Source: Cellvibrionales bacterium (GTDB taxonomy: Bacteria > Pseudomonadota > Gammaproteobacteria > Pseudomonadales > JAHEGP01). From it: 19,637 bases of DNA. The notes beneath the pieces were generated by a model. That model was not told the origin of the DNA, made no database searches, and saw only the letters and a program-made list of their open reading frames with translations. The stretch covers positions 1-19,637 of the forward strand of contig JAHEGP010000025.1 in assembly GCA_024645065.1 (NCBI GenBank), in the 5' to 3' direction. The stretch's first letter is position 1; every line of letters begins with the position of its first letter. The translations under genes and the position numbers were made by a program. Of this stretch, positions 7,160-16,037 are shown piece by piece.

Positions 7160-8974
7160 ATGACGGATTCTGAGGAAAACCCTGCACTGGAGATTCCCGC
7201 CCAACATCTGGACGCGCCAGGTTTCTGTGCCGCTGACAGCCAGATGCTGGCCAACTGGGCGAGTCAATTGCCCAGGGGTAACCTCGGTGACACCTCGCGC
7301 CAGCTATTCAATGGCTTGCAGGAACTGAACCACTGCCGACTGGATGCCAGGCTGCGATTCGAACTCCAGGAAGTGCTGCGGCCATTCGTCTTCAGTGTTT
7401 GCGGCTCACTCGCTGTGCACTATCACAACCAACCGATAGTCATGCCGAGCCAGGCTTTCCAGATATACCTGCTATCGCAGACGATGCAGATCCAGCTTGC
7501 CATGGGCTACCAAATAGTAGCGATGGATGCTGCCCACAACCAAAGGGCGTTCCTCGTCGGCAAGAGTAAGCTGCAGTCTCTGATGGCCCAGGCTTTACAT
7601 CGAGCAATCACCGACCTGGGCTACACCCTGTTTCGTGGCTACCTGATTTATTCTGAGCCCGACCCTTCGCTATGGCGTCACCTGCATCAGCTTTACCGTT
7701 TTGCCAAACATCACGGCCTGAGCGACCGAAAATTCAAGGATATGGAGACCGGTCAGGTATATCCGACTAGTATCGAGAAATGCTATATCAAAACCCTTTT
7801 GCTGGGCAGCGTGCGCAGCAATCAACTGCGCCAGGAAGATCTCAAACTGGTGTTCGACTCGCTGTGCGAATGGGTGAGCCTGGTACAACTGGCTGACTAC
7901 GATTGCGCCCAAGAAGACAACATTGTCGTTAACCTCGAAAGCGACGAGCCGCCGATTTACCAGGCACTTTTTCTGGAGCCAGCGCAAACCGACAACTGCC
8001 GAATCCTGTCACTCGAGGGCCTGTTGAATCATTTGGGCCAGCAGTTGTCGGATAGCGCGGATACCACCATGTCACCGGATTTGATCAAGCACCTGATGAT
8101 CTCCTGGAGCAGCTATACCCGCCGCACGTTCATGCGGATGGAAACCAGCGACCACCTGCTGGTCTGTGTAGGCATGGCGAATCTGCATTACTTCAGTGCC
8201 AATGAAACTGAATTCGAGGAGTTCACGCGTGGTAGAACGCACAATACCTTTCAACTGGAAATAGAGGCCAATCCATTTCTCCGGAACCAGGCCAGGATGA
8301 AGCACGAGGAAAGGGACGTGTGGAACACTGCTTCCAGGCCACAACCCTCTGCAACCAATTTGGCAGTGGAGTCTATCGATAACCATATTCGCCAGTTCGA
8401 ACAGCAGTTAGTCACGCCCAAACGCCCCAGACACTACGAAAACCACCAGGTCTCCATGGTGAATGTCAGCGCTGGTGGCTATGCCCTGCAATGGCCGCTG
8501 GAGACAAGAGCTCGCTTGACCAATGGCGATATCGTAGGCATTCGAGAATCACGCCACGCCAACTGGAGCGTTGGCATAGTCAGCTGGATCCGGCGGGAGG
8601 ACAGTGAAATTGCACAGTTGGGCGTCAAGCTCCTCAGTCCGTCCACGTTTCCGTATGCGGCTCGCGTCATGAACAGGGGCAAAGTCAGTCGACAGGAAAG
8701 CAGTGACGATTTTCGCCGGGTGCTGTTGCTCCCTGAGATCAAACTGATAGGCCAACCGCCTACGCTGCTGACGCCTGCCCTGACATTCCGGGAAAAACAA
8801 ACATTACAACTGGTTCAACAGGGTAGAACCTTGACCGTCAGGCTAAAAAAAATGATCTGTTCAACCGGGGCCATCAGGCAGTTCAACATTGAAGTTGTCG
8901 ACAAGCCGTGGCAGGAGAAATATGAAAACAGCAGCAGGGCGGATCGCTTTGACACGCTCTGGAATTCACTTTGA
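7160..8974 (+). CDS. Large protein with PilZ-like C-terminal region, partner of FimX-like gene
   Basis: A 604-residue soluble protein with no signal peptide or membrane helix. I recognise no domain in the first 400 residues, which are mixed helical and rich in Gln and Leu. Residues about 425-510 resemble a PilZ fold: a basic KRPRHYEN stretch, then VNVSAGGYAL (NxSxxG at 435-440), and a closing VGIVSWIRR followed by LGVKLLS. In canonical PilZ domains an RxxxR plus DxSxxG bind cyclic-di-GMP; here the first Asp is Asn435, so binding is uncertain. It is followed after 80 bases by the fimX-like gene in the same direction. Pseudomonas has a similar uncharacterised gene (PA4958) directly before fimX, which suggests a shared pathway in type IV pilus or cyclic-di-GMP control. 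Function is inferred from position, not shown. Confidence 0.75.
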   Translation: MTDSEENPALEIPAQHLDAPGFCAADSQMLANWASQLPRGNLGDTSRQLFNGLQELNHCRLDARLRFELQEVLRPFVFSVCGSLAVHYHNQPIVMPSQAFQIYLLSQTMQIQLAMGYQIVAMDAAHNQRAFLVGKSKLQSLMAQALHRAITDLGYTLFRGYLIYSEPDPSLWRHLHQLYRFAKHHGLSDRKFKDMETGQVYPTSIEKCYIKTLLLGSVRSNQLRQEDLKLVFDSLCEWVSLVQLADYDCAQEDNIVVNLESDEPPIYQALFLEPAQTDNCRILSLEGLLNHLGQQLSDSADTTMSPDLIKHLMISWSSYTRRTFMRMETSDHLLVCVGMANLHYFSANETEFEEFTRGRTHNTFQLEIEANPFLRNQARMKHEERDVWNTASRPQPSATNLAVESIDNHIRQFEQQLVTPKRPRHYENHQVSMVNVSAGGYALQWPLETRARLTNGDIVGIRESRHANWSVGIVSWIRREDSEIAQLGVKLLSPSTFPYAARVMNRGKVSRQESSDDFRRVLLLPEIKLIGQPPTLLTPALTFREKQTLQLVQQGRTLTVRLKKMICSTGAIRQFNIEVVDKPWQEKYENSSRADRFDTLWNSL

Positions 8975-9054
8975 ATGCCTTCGACACCCAAAAACCAGAC
9001 TAGCAACGGCGCTGCAATACACGCCCACGTAGCCATAAGAACCGGACAGCAACA

Positions 9055-11088
9055 ATGAAAATCAAAGATATAATTCGACTACTGATTCTTAATGAGTCAC
9101 AGAATGAAACCGAGGAAGTCATCAACCTGTTTCGCAATAGCGGTTTTCCGACCCGTGCCGAGCGCATCGTTTCGCAGCAGGAACTGGAGCAATTATTGCA
9201 GGAACCCGAGCCCTGGGATCTGCTGATCTGTGACGATTCCGAAACGGAATTCAAGGTAAGCCAACTGCTCGAAACAGTGGCCGCATCGAAAGCCGATGTT
9301 CCAGTCATTTGGCTGAGCACCGGCGACACACCTTCCATTGCCGATGCCATAGACGCAGGCGTGCAAGACCTGATTGCCAAGGATAATAGCGGGCATCTGC
9401 TGCACGCCGCGTTGCGCGAAATAAGTAATCGGCGGGCTCGACTCGCCAGTGCCGAAGTTCGGGGCACACTGGAGGAACTGCAGGCTCGCTATGAGCTTCT
9501 CATGGGAGGCTCGCAGGACGCCATTGCCTACATTACCGACGGCATGCATGTAGATGTCAACGACGCCTACGCAACACGGTTCGGCTATGAGGATGCCGAG
9601 GAAATGGCGTGCATGCCAGTCGTAGACCTGATCTCGAGCCAACACCAGGAGAGCTTTAAAAACTTCCTTCGGGACTATGGAAAAAGCAAAGCCAATAACG
9701 TCGAATTCGAAACCTGCGGCCTGGCGCAGGACGGCTCGGAACTGTCTCTACAGATGATCTTTTCACCCGCAAGTTACGAAGGTGAAGATTGCACCCAAAT
9801 TGTCATTCGCGCCGGTAACAATGCGAGCTCATCAGGTCGTGATTTTCGCCAGGGTTTTGCCGATCTTGCCCAGCAAGTGGTGCAACTTCGCAACACCCAG
9901 ACCCAGGCTTGCCTGGTGTACCTGCAACTGCAAAATCTGGTGGAATTACGCTCGACGGTGGGAATACTTGCAGCGGATAAAGTGGCCTCCCAACTGAGGG
10001 ACTTCCTCGCCAAACACTGTGATGGCGCAGCCCTTTGCGCCCAGGTATGCCACGACGGATACGTCATGTTGATGCCTGAAATGGATGCAGAGGCGGCGCA
10101 AAAAATTGTCGAAGAAACTGTCACGGCCTGCCGCCAGCATATCATGGAAGTCGGCAATATATCTTCCCACTGCGAGTTGGTCGCGGCGGTCATGCCCATC
10201 AACCATAAGGCGGCCGAGTCCGCGGAAACCCTGGTCAGCCATGTGTATACCGGGGTCAGCGATCTGCTAGAGCAGTCTGGCGATTGCCAATGCACCATCT
10301 ACTACCCGCCGGCCGCACCGATAAAGCTCGGAAGCAAGGATATTGACCTCGATGAGCTATATGAAGAGGGCCGCCTCAAACTGTTGTACCAGCCTATCGT
10401 AAGCCTGCGCGGCGAGCCAGGCGAGCACTACGAAGTCACTGCCACTCTGGAAGATACAGACGGGTCGACGATAGATGTGCGGCACCTGGCTGCCGGCATG
10501 TATGACGATAAGCAAGGTTCGATCTTTGATCGCTGGATAATCTTTTCAACCACACGCCTGCTGGCTCAAAAGCGTAACCCGGCAAAAAAGGACACTCGAG
10601 TCATCATCAACCTTTCCAGTGCGTGCCTGCGCGATCATGAGCTGGTCAATTGGCTTGGAATGAGTTTGAATGCGGCGGGTTTACCTCCCGAGGCATTGGG
10701 ATTCCAGCTGGAAACAACTGAAGCCGAGACTTCACTCAAGCTATCCGAGCGCTTTTTCCTGTCACTCAAGAAACTTGGCTGTAACTGCAGCCTCAGGGAT
10801 TACGACCTCGCTCGGGACAGCGGCAAAGTCATGGAACATATTGCACCCCAAATGATAAAGATATCCTCAACTATCGTTGAGCGCTCCCAGGCTGATGAGA
10901 AAGGCCGTCACCAGCTCAAGCAGATACTGAATGCAGCCAGCCAGAACGGCGCCGCAACTATCGTCCCGAACGTCGCTAGCGCTGCTACTCTGGCGACACT
11001 CTGGCAATTAGGTGCTGCCTTTGTCCAGGGCTCTTACCTGCAGGAACCCGCTCCTGATATGGCATATGAATTCGCCGAAATAGCCTGA
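9055..11088 (+). CDS. fimX: FimX-like REC-PAS-GGDEF-EAL protein with degenerate catalytic sites
   Basis: Likely cyclic-di-GMP receptor controlling type IV pili and twitching; 677 residues against about 691 in Pseudomonas FimX. The order is receiver-like (about 1-130, with the acidic pocket replaced by NES), PAS (about 145-255), degenerate GGDEF (about 260-425, HDGYVML in place of GGDEF) and EAL (about 430-677). In the EAL domain the signature is EVT (Glu460). Asn519, Glu553, Lys602 and Gln658 persist, but the DDFGTG loop has become LRDYDLARDSG and both late glutamates of the AEGVE motif are gone (PNVA, Ala641). It should therefore be inactive as cyclase and phosphodiesterase. Synteny with the PilZ-like gene and serB matches Pseudomonas. 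Stop codon is 33 bases from convergent serB. Whether the ligand still binds is open. Confidence 0.85.
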   Translation: MKIKDIIRLLILNESQNETEEVINLFRNSGFPTRAERIVSQQELEQLLQEPEPWDLLICDDSETEFKVSQLLETVAASKADVPVIWLSTGDTPSIADAIDAGVQDLIAKDNSGHLLHAALREISNRRARLASAEVRGTLEELQARYELLMGGSQDAIAYITDGMHVDVNDAYATRFGYEDAEEMACMPVVDLISSQHQESFKNFLRDYGKSKANNVEFETCGLAQDGSELSLQMIFSPASYEGEDCTQIVIRAGNNASSSGRDFRQGFADLAQQVVQLRNTQTQACLVYLQLQNLVELRSTVGILAADKVASQLRDFLAKHCDGAALCAQVCHDGYVMLMPEMDAEAAQKIVEETVTACRQHIMEVGNISSHCELVAAVMPINHKAAESAETLVSHVYTGVSDLLEQSGDCQCTIYYPPAAPIKLGSKDIDLDELYEEGRLKLLYQPIVSLRGEPGEHYEVTATLEDTDGSTIDVRHLAAGMYDDKQGSIFDRWIIFSTTRLLAQKRNPAKKDTRVIINLSSACLRDHELVNWLGMSLNAAGLPPEALGFQLETTEAETSLKLSERFFLSLKKLGCNCSLRDYDLARDSGKVMEHIAPQMIKISSTIVERSQADEKGRHQLKQILNAASQNGAATIVPNVASAATLATLWQLGAAFVQGSYLQEPAPDMAYEFAEIA

Positions 11089-11121
11089 TATGTCATGGCT
11101 TAGCTGCTTATCGAATAGGGC

Positions 11122-12336
11122 TTACCCGGATGTTTCACGATCAGAGTATCCTAACAGATAGAGTATGCCATCAAGGCCCAGGGTCGATATCGAATGCCTG
11201 GCCGACTCCTTTACTATCGGCTTTGCGCGAAAGGCGATGCCAAGACCAGCAATTGACAACATAGGAAGATCGTTAGCTCCATCTCCGACGGCTATAACCT
11301 GATCAAGCAAAATGTTTTCCCTCGCTGCAAGCTCTCGCAGGAGTTGTGCCTTGCGCTCACCGTCAACAATCTGCCCGCTGACTTGACCTGTCACTTTCCC
11401 ATCGACAATTTCCAACTCATTCGCAAACACGTAATCGATGCCCAGACGTTGCTGCAGATATCGACCGAAGTAGGTAAATCCCCCAGAGAGTATGGCCGTC
11501 TTGTAACCCAGCTTGCGTACTGTCGATACCAGGCGCTCTGCGCCTTCGCTCAACTGCAAGCTGGCGGCGACGCGCTCCAGCACCGAGGCATCGAGGCCTT
11601 TGAGCAAGGCTACTCGAGCAGCGAAGCTGTCAGAAAAGTCTATTTCTCCACGCATGGCTCGCTCGGTAATCGCCGCCACCTCGGGCCCGACTCCGGCAGC
11701 CGCCGCAAGCTCATCAATCACTTCGGCTGCAATCAGTGTCGAGTCCATATCAAAAGCAAACAGGCGGCGATTACGCCGAAAAACGTTATCTTCCTGATAG
11801 GCTATATCCACATCCATCTGCACGGCGATCTCGAGTAATTCCCTGCGCATTTGTCCCGGCTCTTGCAGCGGCCCGCGCGCAGTAATCTCGATGCAGGCCT
11901 TGCTATCCGGCGGCAATTCACCGAGCGGGACCCGACCTGACAGACGATCAATTCGGTCTATATTCATATTGTAGCGACTGATAATTGAGGTAATCCGCGC
12001 GAGATGTTTGGCAGTCAATTTGCGAGCGAGCAGTGTTATAATATGCCGCGGTTTTCCCTGTCCCGCGACCCATGCCATGTAACTGGTTTCGTCGATCGGG
12101 GTAAATCTGGCGTGCATGCCAAGCTCGTGGGTTCGAAACAACACATCTTTCAGCACAGAGGCAGACTCGGCGCCTGCCGGAACCTCGACAAGTATGCCAA
12201 GCGAAAGGGTATCGTGGATAACCGCCTGGCCGATGTCCAGAATCTGGATTTGCTCTCGGGACAAAATGTCAGCTATCGAAGACGTTAGTCCAGGCTTGTC
12301 GGCGCCGGAAACATTGATCAATATTATTTGACGCAA
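11122..12336 (-). CDS. serB: Phosphoserine phosphatase SerB
   Basis: HAD-family enzyme that dephosphorylates O-phosphoserine, the last step of serine synthesis. It has 404 residues, the long pseudomonad-type form with two N-terminal ACT-like domains (about 3-80 and 95-175) that probably sense amino acids. The HAD catalytic domain follows: nucleophile motif DMDST with Asp196 and Asp198, SGGFTYF, and GDGANDLPML. The start is TTG at 12334-12336, with GTGAGG seven bases upstream and an in-frame TAA 21 bases before it, so no earlier standard start is available. It diverges from the AhpA/YtjB-type gene, as serB does from ytjB in E. coli, and converges on the fimX-like gene. Confidence 0.95.
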   Translation of the reverse strand: MRQIILINVSGADKPGLTSSIADILSREQIQILDIGQAVIHDTLSLGILVEVPAGAESASVLKDVLFRTHELGMHARFTPIDETSYMAWVAGQGKPRHIITLLARKLTAKHLARITSIISRYNMNIDRIDRLSGRVPLGELPPDSKACIEITARGPLQEPGQMRRELLEIAVQMDVDIAYQEDNVFRRNRRLFAFDMDSTLIAAEVIDELAAAAGVGPEVAAITERAMRGEIDFSDSFAARVALLKGLDASVLERVAASLQLSEGAERLVSTVRKLGYKTAILSGGFTYFGRYLQQRLGIDYVFANELEIVDGKVTGQVSGQIVDGERKAQLLRELAARENILLDQVIAVGDGANDLPMLSIAGLGIAFRAKPIVKESARHSISTLGLDGILYLLGYSDRETSG

Positions 12337-12347
12337 AGCTGCCTCAC

Positions 12348-12378
12348 GAATTGTTTACAATTCAAACGGCTTATTGTA
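12348..12378 (-). promoter_or_regulatory. Palindrome and candidate serB promoter in the serB/ahpA-like intergenic region
   Basis: A near-perfect 16-base palindrome GAATTGTTTACAATTC occupies 12348-12363, 11 bases upstream of the serB start. A -10-like TACAAT (5/6, complement of 12373-12378) lies just upstream of it, with TTGGTT 19 bases further back as a weak -35. The palindrome would fall at or just after the transcription start, a suitable place for an operator. Only one copy is seen in the window; significance is untested in an AT-rich spacer. Confidence 0.3.
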
Positions 12379-12435
12379 ACCCCAGACGCGCCTTGCTAAC
12401 CAAGGTTGAGCTGAAGAATTATTTGGAATTTCATT

Positions 12436-13617
12436 GTGTACTGGTTTTCAAATCTCACTATTGGCACCCGACTTTCACTCTCCAGCGCTGCAGCGTCATC
12501 AGCACTGGTGGTTCTTGTAATCGCCCTTGCGGCGGCGTCAATCCCCCGCGACTCACGGCTTGAGCAAAGCGGTAATATCATTGTTGGGCAATTGGCCAAT
12601 GGCGCCAAGGAGTACATTCTGGAAAAGGACAGCCTGGCATTGCAGGCCGTGCTTAACGAGCTTAGCAGGCAGGCAATCATCGCTTACGCCGGCGTCGAGG
12701 ACGCCACCCACTCCGTGCTGGCTGAAAGCCATTCCGCATGGAAGGCAGACCACAAGGCACGGGAGTTTGCCAGCCCTATTCAAATTCACGACACGATTGT
12801 CGGCTATGCTCGAGTTGAGCTGGTTGGTACAGCAGCTCCCCTGTTGCCCTGGTCAACAATCCTGCTGCTTGGGCTACTGGTTTTTGGCGCGGCATTTGCT
12901 CTGACGCAATTGTATCTGCAGCGCTTTCACAGCACCCTGCAGCGGGTGTCAGCGAGGCTTTCGAAAGAGAGCTTGAATCCTCGCCAGGGCACTTTCAGGG
13001 AGCTGGATAACATCTGCCAGGCGCTCGAGCGATTGACTGACGACATGCCCCTGAGAGCCGCCGACCAGCGCGCGGTGCTGGCACTGCGCATACCTGGGTT
13101 GCAGAGCGGGCTAATGGAACCAGCGCGAGTAGCCAGCCTGATACAATCATTGAAACAGCTGGCCAGGCGAAACAAAGGGGAATTGCATCTTCGTGCAGAT
13201 GGGTGCCTGTTGCTGTTCACCACCGGAGACACCCCCTGTTTCCGGGCCCTGGAGTCGGCGCGAAGCCTGCAATCACTATTGGCAAACGATCAGGGCTACG
13301 CGATGGCCATCGCGCGGGAAGAGAAAGCTAACGATCCGAATCAGCCTGTCGACTATATATTCCGATGGCAGCAGCTTTGCGAACAAACCTACCAGCTGGC
13401 AACTCGGGAAAATAGTTTGCTGTTATGTCGCAGCGCCCTCAGCGATCCCGCAGTGCACGACCAGGTAAGCGTATCGCAGGATGACTCAGGCCACTACCGT
13501 GTCAACGGGCTCCACTGCAACACTGAAACCAGGGCATCAGAAAGTGACAACCCGGCGCTAACAGGAAGCCCCGACGGCGAGCTTGCTACACGCGATACAG
13601 CGCCGGCAACGGGATAA
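12436..13617 (+). CDS. AhpA/YtjB (SMP) family membrane protein
   Basis: A 393-residue inner-membrane protein with two transmembrane segments (about 14-35 and 136-158) enclosing a periplasmic loop of about 100 residues. The loop contains the QLANGAKEYIL and LNELSRQ blocks I associate with the SMP_2/AhpA/YtjB family. After the second helix there is a coiled or helical linker and a long cytoplasmic region of about 230 residues that I do not recognise, ending in a low-complexity tail. E. coli YtjB is only about 214 residues, so this is the longer pseudomonad-type form. Start is GTG at 12436 with a weak GGA upstream. It is divergent from serB across 99 bases, the family's typical place. Function is poorly known; the old haemolysin label should not be taken as evidence of toxicity. 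Confidence 0.8.
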   Translation: MYWFSNLTIGTRLSLSSAAASSALVVLVIALAAASIPRDSRLEQSGNIIVGQLANGAKEYILEKDSLALQAVLNELSRQAIIAYAGVEDATHSVLAESHSAWKADHKAREFASPIQIHDTIVGYARVELVGTAAPLLPWSTILLLGLLVFGAAFALTQLYLQRFHSTLQRVSARLSKESLNPRQGTFRELDNICQALERLTDDMPLRAADQRAVLALRIPGLQSGLMEPARVASLIQSLKQLARRNKGELHLRADGCLLLFTTGDTPCFRALESARSLQSLLANDQGYAMAIAREEKANDPNQPVDYIFRWQQLCEQTYQLATRENSLLLCRSALSDPAVHDQVSVSQDDSGHYRVNGLHCNTETRASESDNPALTGSPDGELATRDTAPATG

Positions 13618-13644
13618 TTGGAGCGCGAGCAATACTGCTGCTGA

Positions 13645-13659
13645 CGGGGCTGTGCCCCG
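13645..13659. terminator. Possible hairpin between convergent ahpA-like and parC genes
   Basis: CGGGGC-TGT-GCCCCG forms a 6-bp all-GC stem with a 3-base loop in the 46-base gap between two convergent stop codons. The position suits a bidirectional terminator, but a U-run directly after the stem is missing on both strands: on the plus strand TTTT begins about 10 bases later. It may therefore be a weak terminator or an RNA-end stabiliser. Confidence 0.3.
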
Positions 13660-13663
13660 GCAA

Positions 13664-15910
13664 TCAGGCTTTTCGCTCTACGTCGATAGCGTCAACTTTC
13701 TGGAATCCCCGCGGTAACTTGTTCCCGCGGCGCCCGCGCTCGGAGCGGTAGTGTTCAAGGTCAGATCGTTTCAAATTCAGATGGCGCTGGCCGGCATGCA
13801 CCAATAGCCTGTCACCCTCGCTCAATACAGCCACCGCCACGACATATTCCGACCGATCGGCAGCCCGCGCTGCCGGGATATTGATGATCTTGTTCCCCTT
13901 CCCACGCGACAATTCCGGCAGTTCGCCAACCGGAAATGCCAACATCCGACCTTCGTTACTGATAGCTACAACGAGGTCGTTGTCCTTGTCGACGACTCGC
14001 ATCGGCGGCATGACCCGGCTACCGCGCGGCAGGCTCAAAACAGCTTTACCCGCACGATTTTTGCTCTGCAAGTCTCCCAGACGGGCCACGAAACCGTAGC
14101 CTGCATCAGTAGCCAACAGGCAGCGCTGGTCTTCATCACCAAATAAAATGCCCTCAAAAGTGGCACCAGAAGGCGGGTTGATCCGGCCGGTCAAGGGCTC
14201 ACCCTGCCCCCGGGCAGACGGCAGGGTATGCGCCACGAGGGTGTAGGCTTTGCCGGTTGAGTCGAGCATGACCAGCTTTTGGTTGGAGCGACCCCGAGCC
14301 GCAAAGCGGTAGCCATCGCCGGACTTGTAACTGAGACCGGTGGGATCGATATCAAGCCCCTTGGCCGAACGAATCCAGCCTTTTTGGGAGACGATTACGG
14401 TTACGGGCTCTGCCGTGAGCAGCTCATCCTCACGAAATGCCCTGGACTCCTCGCGCACCACAAGCGGCGAGCGTCGGTCATCACCGTATTCCTGGGCTAC
14501 GGCAATCAACTCCTTTTTGATCAGGGTTTTCATACGAGCATCAGAACCCAGGATTTTCTCGATGGTATCGCGTTCCTCGCTGAGCTCGTTCTGCTCGGTG
14601 CTGATAATGAATTCCTCAAGCCTGGCCAGGTTGCGCAGCTTCAGATCGAGGATCGCGTCCGCCTGAATATCGCTGATGCCAAAACGCTCCATCAAGGCCG
14701 GCTTGGGTTTGTCCTCGGCACGAATAATGGCAATAACCTCATCAATATTGAGATAGGCTATCAACAGACCTTCAAGGATATGCAAGCGCTTGAGGATTTT
14801 TTCAAGCCGATGGTTTAGCCGGCGACGAACCGTCTCCTTGCGAAAGCTGAGCCACTCACTGAGGATCGTCGCGAGACTCTTGACCGCCGGGCGACCATCA
14901 ATACCGATAATATTGAGATTTACCCGGTAGTTTCTCTCCAGGTCGGTTGTGGCGAACAGGTGCGCCATCAAGCCTTCTATATCAACCCGGTTGGAACGCG
15001 GAATGATCACCAGTCTGGTGGGATTTTCATGATCGGATTCATCGCGTAAATCGGCAACCATGGGCAGTTTTTTAGTATGCATCTGCTGGGCGATCTGCTC
15101 CAGAACCCGTGCCCCGGATACCTGGTGAGGCAGCGCAGTAATGACCACATCACCTTGCTCCTGCTGATAAATCGCCCGCATCTTCAGGCTACCGCGACCT
15201 GTCTCATAGATTTTCTGGATGTCTTCCGCCGGAGTAATGATTTCCGCGTCCGTCGGAAAGTCAGGCCCGGGAACGTGGGCAAATAGTTCTTCTGCACTGG
15301 CCTGGGGCGAGTCCAGAAGATGGACGCAGGCCGCGACGACTTCGCGCAGATTGTGAGGCGGAATATCGGTCGCCATGCCAACGGCAATGCCGGTGGTACC
15401 ATTGAGCAGGACATGGGGCGCCCTCGCCGGCAGTACCGTAGGCTCTTCCAGACTGCCGTCGAAATTGGGTATCCACTCGACGGTGCCCTGGGCAAGCTCC
15501 GACAGCAGGAGCTCCGCAATCGGCGTAAGCCTGGACTCGGTATAGCGCATCGCCGCGAATGACTTGGGGTCGTCGGGCGAACCCCAGTTGCCCTGGCCAT
15601 CGATCAAGGGATAGCGATAGCTGAACGGTTGCGCCATCAACACCATGGCCTCGTAGGCGGCGCTATCACCATGGGGATGAAATTTACCGATCACGTCACC
15701 TACCGTGCGTGCGGATTTTTTATGCTTGGAGCTTGCTTTCAGCCCGAGCTCGCTCATGGCGTAAATGATTCGGCGTTGCACCGGCTTCAAACCATCGCCG
15801 ATGTGCGGCAGTGCCCGGTCAAGTATCACGTACATGGAGTAGTTAAGATAGGCTTTCTCGGCATACTGCCGCAGTGCTACATTCTCAATATGTTCCAGGC
15901 TCGTTGCCAC
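13664..15910 (-). CDS. parC: DNA topoisomerase IV subunit A ParC
   Basis: Breakage-rejoining subunit of topoisomerase IV, which decatenates daughter chromosomes together with ParE. It has 748 residues, the ParC rather than GyrA size. The 5Y-CAP domain includes GDGLKPVQRR and the catalytic Tyr123 in AAMRYTESRLTP. The quinolone-resistance region GKFHPHGDSAAYEAM has Ser83 and Glu87, equivalent to E. coli Ser80 and Glu84, so it is wild-type at both classic positions. The C-terminal third (about 500-748) is the DNA-wrapping beta-pinwheel. Start is GTG at 15908-15910 with only a distant GAGG upstream; the next residues match family N-termini. No parE is visible in the window. The 5' side opens onto a long non-coding stretch. 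Confidence 0.96.
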   Translation of the reverse strand: MATSLEHIENVALRQYAEKAYLNYSMYVILDRALPHIGDGLKPVQRRIIYAMSELGLKASSKHKKSARTVGDVIGKFHPHGDSAAYEAMVLMAQPFSYRYPLIDGQGNWGSPDDPKSFAAMRYTESRLTPIAELLLSELAQGTVEWIPNFDGSLEEPTVLPARAPHVLLNGTTGIAVGMATDIPPHNLREVVAACVHLLDSPQASAEELFAHVPGPDFPTDAEIITPAEDIQKIYETGRGSLKMRAIYQQEQGDVVITALPHQVSGARVLEQIAQQMHTKKLPMVADLRDESDHENPTRLVIIPRSNRVDIEGLMAHLFATTDLERNYRVNLNIIGIDGRPAVKSLATILSEWLSFRKETVRRRLNHRLEKILKRLHILEGLLIAYLNIDEVIAIIRAEDKPKPALMERFGISDIQADAILDLKLRNLARLEEFIISTEQNELSEERDTIEKILGSDARMKTLIKKELIAVAQEYGDDRRSPLVVREESRAFREDELLTAEPVTVIVSQKGWIRSAKGLDIDPTGLSYKSGDGYRFAARGRSNQKLVMLDSTGKAYTLVAHTLPSARGQGEPLTGRINPPSGATFEGILFGDEDQRCLLATDAGYGFVARLGDLQSKNRAGKAVLSLPRGSRVMPPMRVVDKDNDLVVAISNEGRMLAFPVGELPELSRGKGNKIINIPAARAADRSEYVVAVAVLSEGDRLLVHAGQRHLNLKRSDLEHYRSERGRRGNKLPRGFQKVDAIDVERKA

Positions 15911-16000
15911 GCTGATTCAGGCCTCGTATATTTTGTGCTCACAATGACCGGGCATTGCGGCTTTTGGTCGATGGAAGTTCTTGCTGGATTTTGCGAGGCT

Positions 16001-16037
16001 GCGAAGCATAGCACCCGACAGCCCTGCTTCGCTATGC
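16001..16037. repeat. Nested inverted repeats able to form two alternative hairpins
   Basis: The left block GCGAAGCATAGC (16001-16012) and right block GCTTCGCTATGC (16026-16037) are each built of two overlapping 7-mers. GCGAAGC pairs with GCTTCGC (16026-16032), and GCATAGC (16006-16012) pairs with GCTATGC (16031-16037). Each stem is a perfect 7 bp with an 18-base loop, and the two share bases so only one can form at a time. The site lies about 90-130 bases upstream of the parC start codon, possibly in its leader. Confidence 0.5.

Noticed and set aside
13664..15910. Possible GyrA instead of ParC
   Set aside because: The length of 748 residues, the shorter C-terminal domain and the serB/fimX synteny favour ParC.
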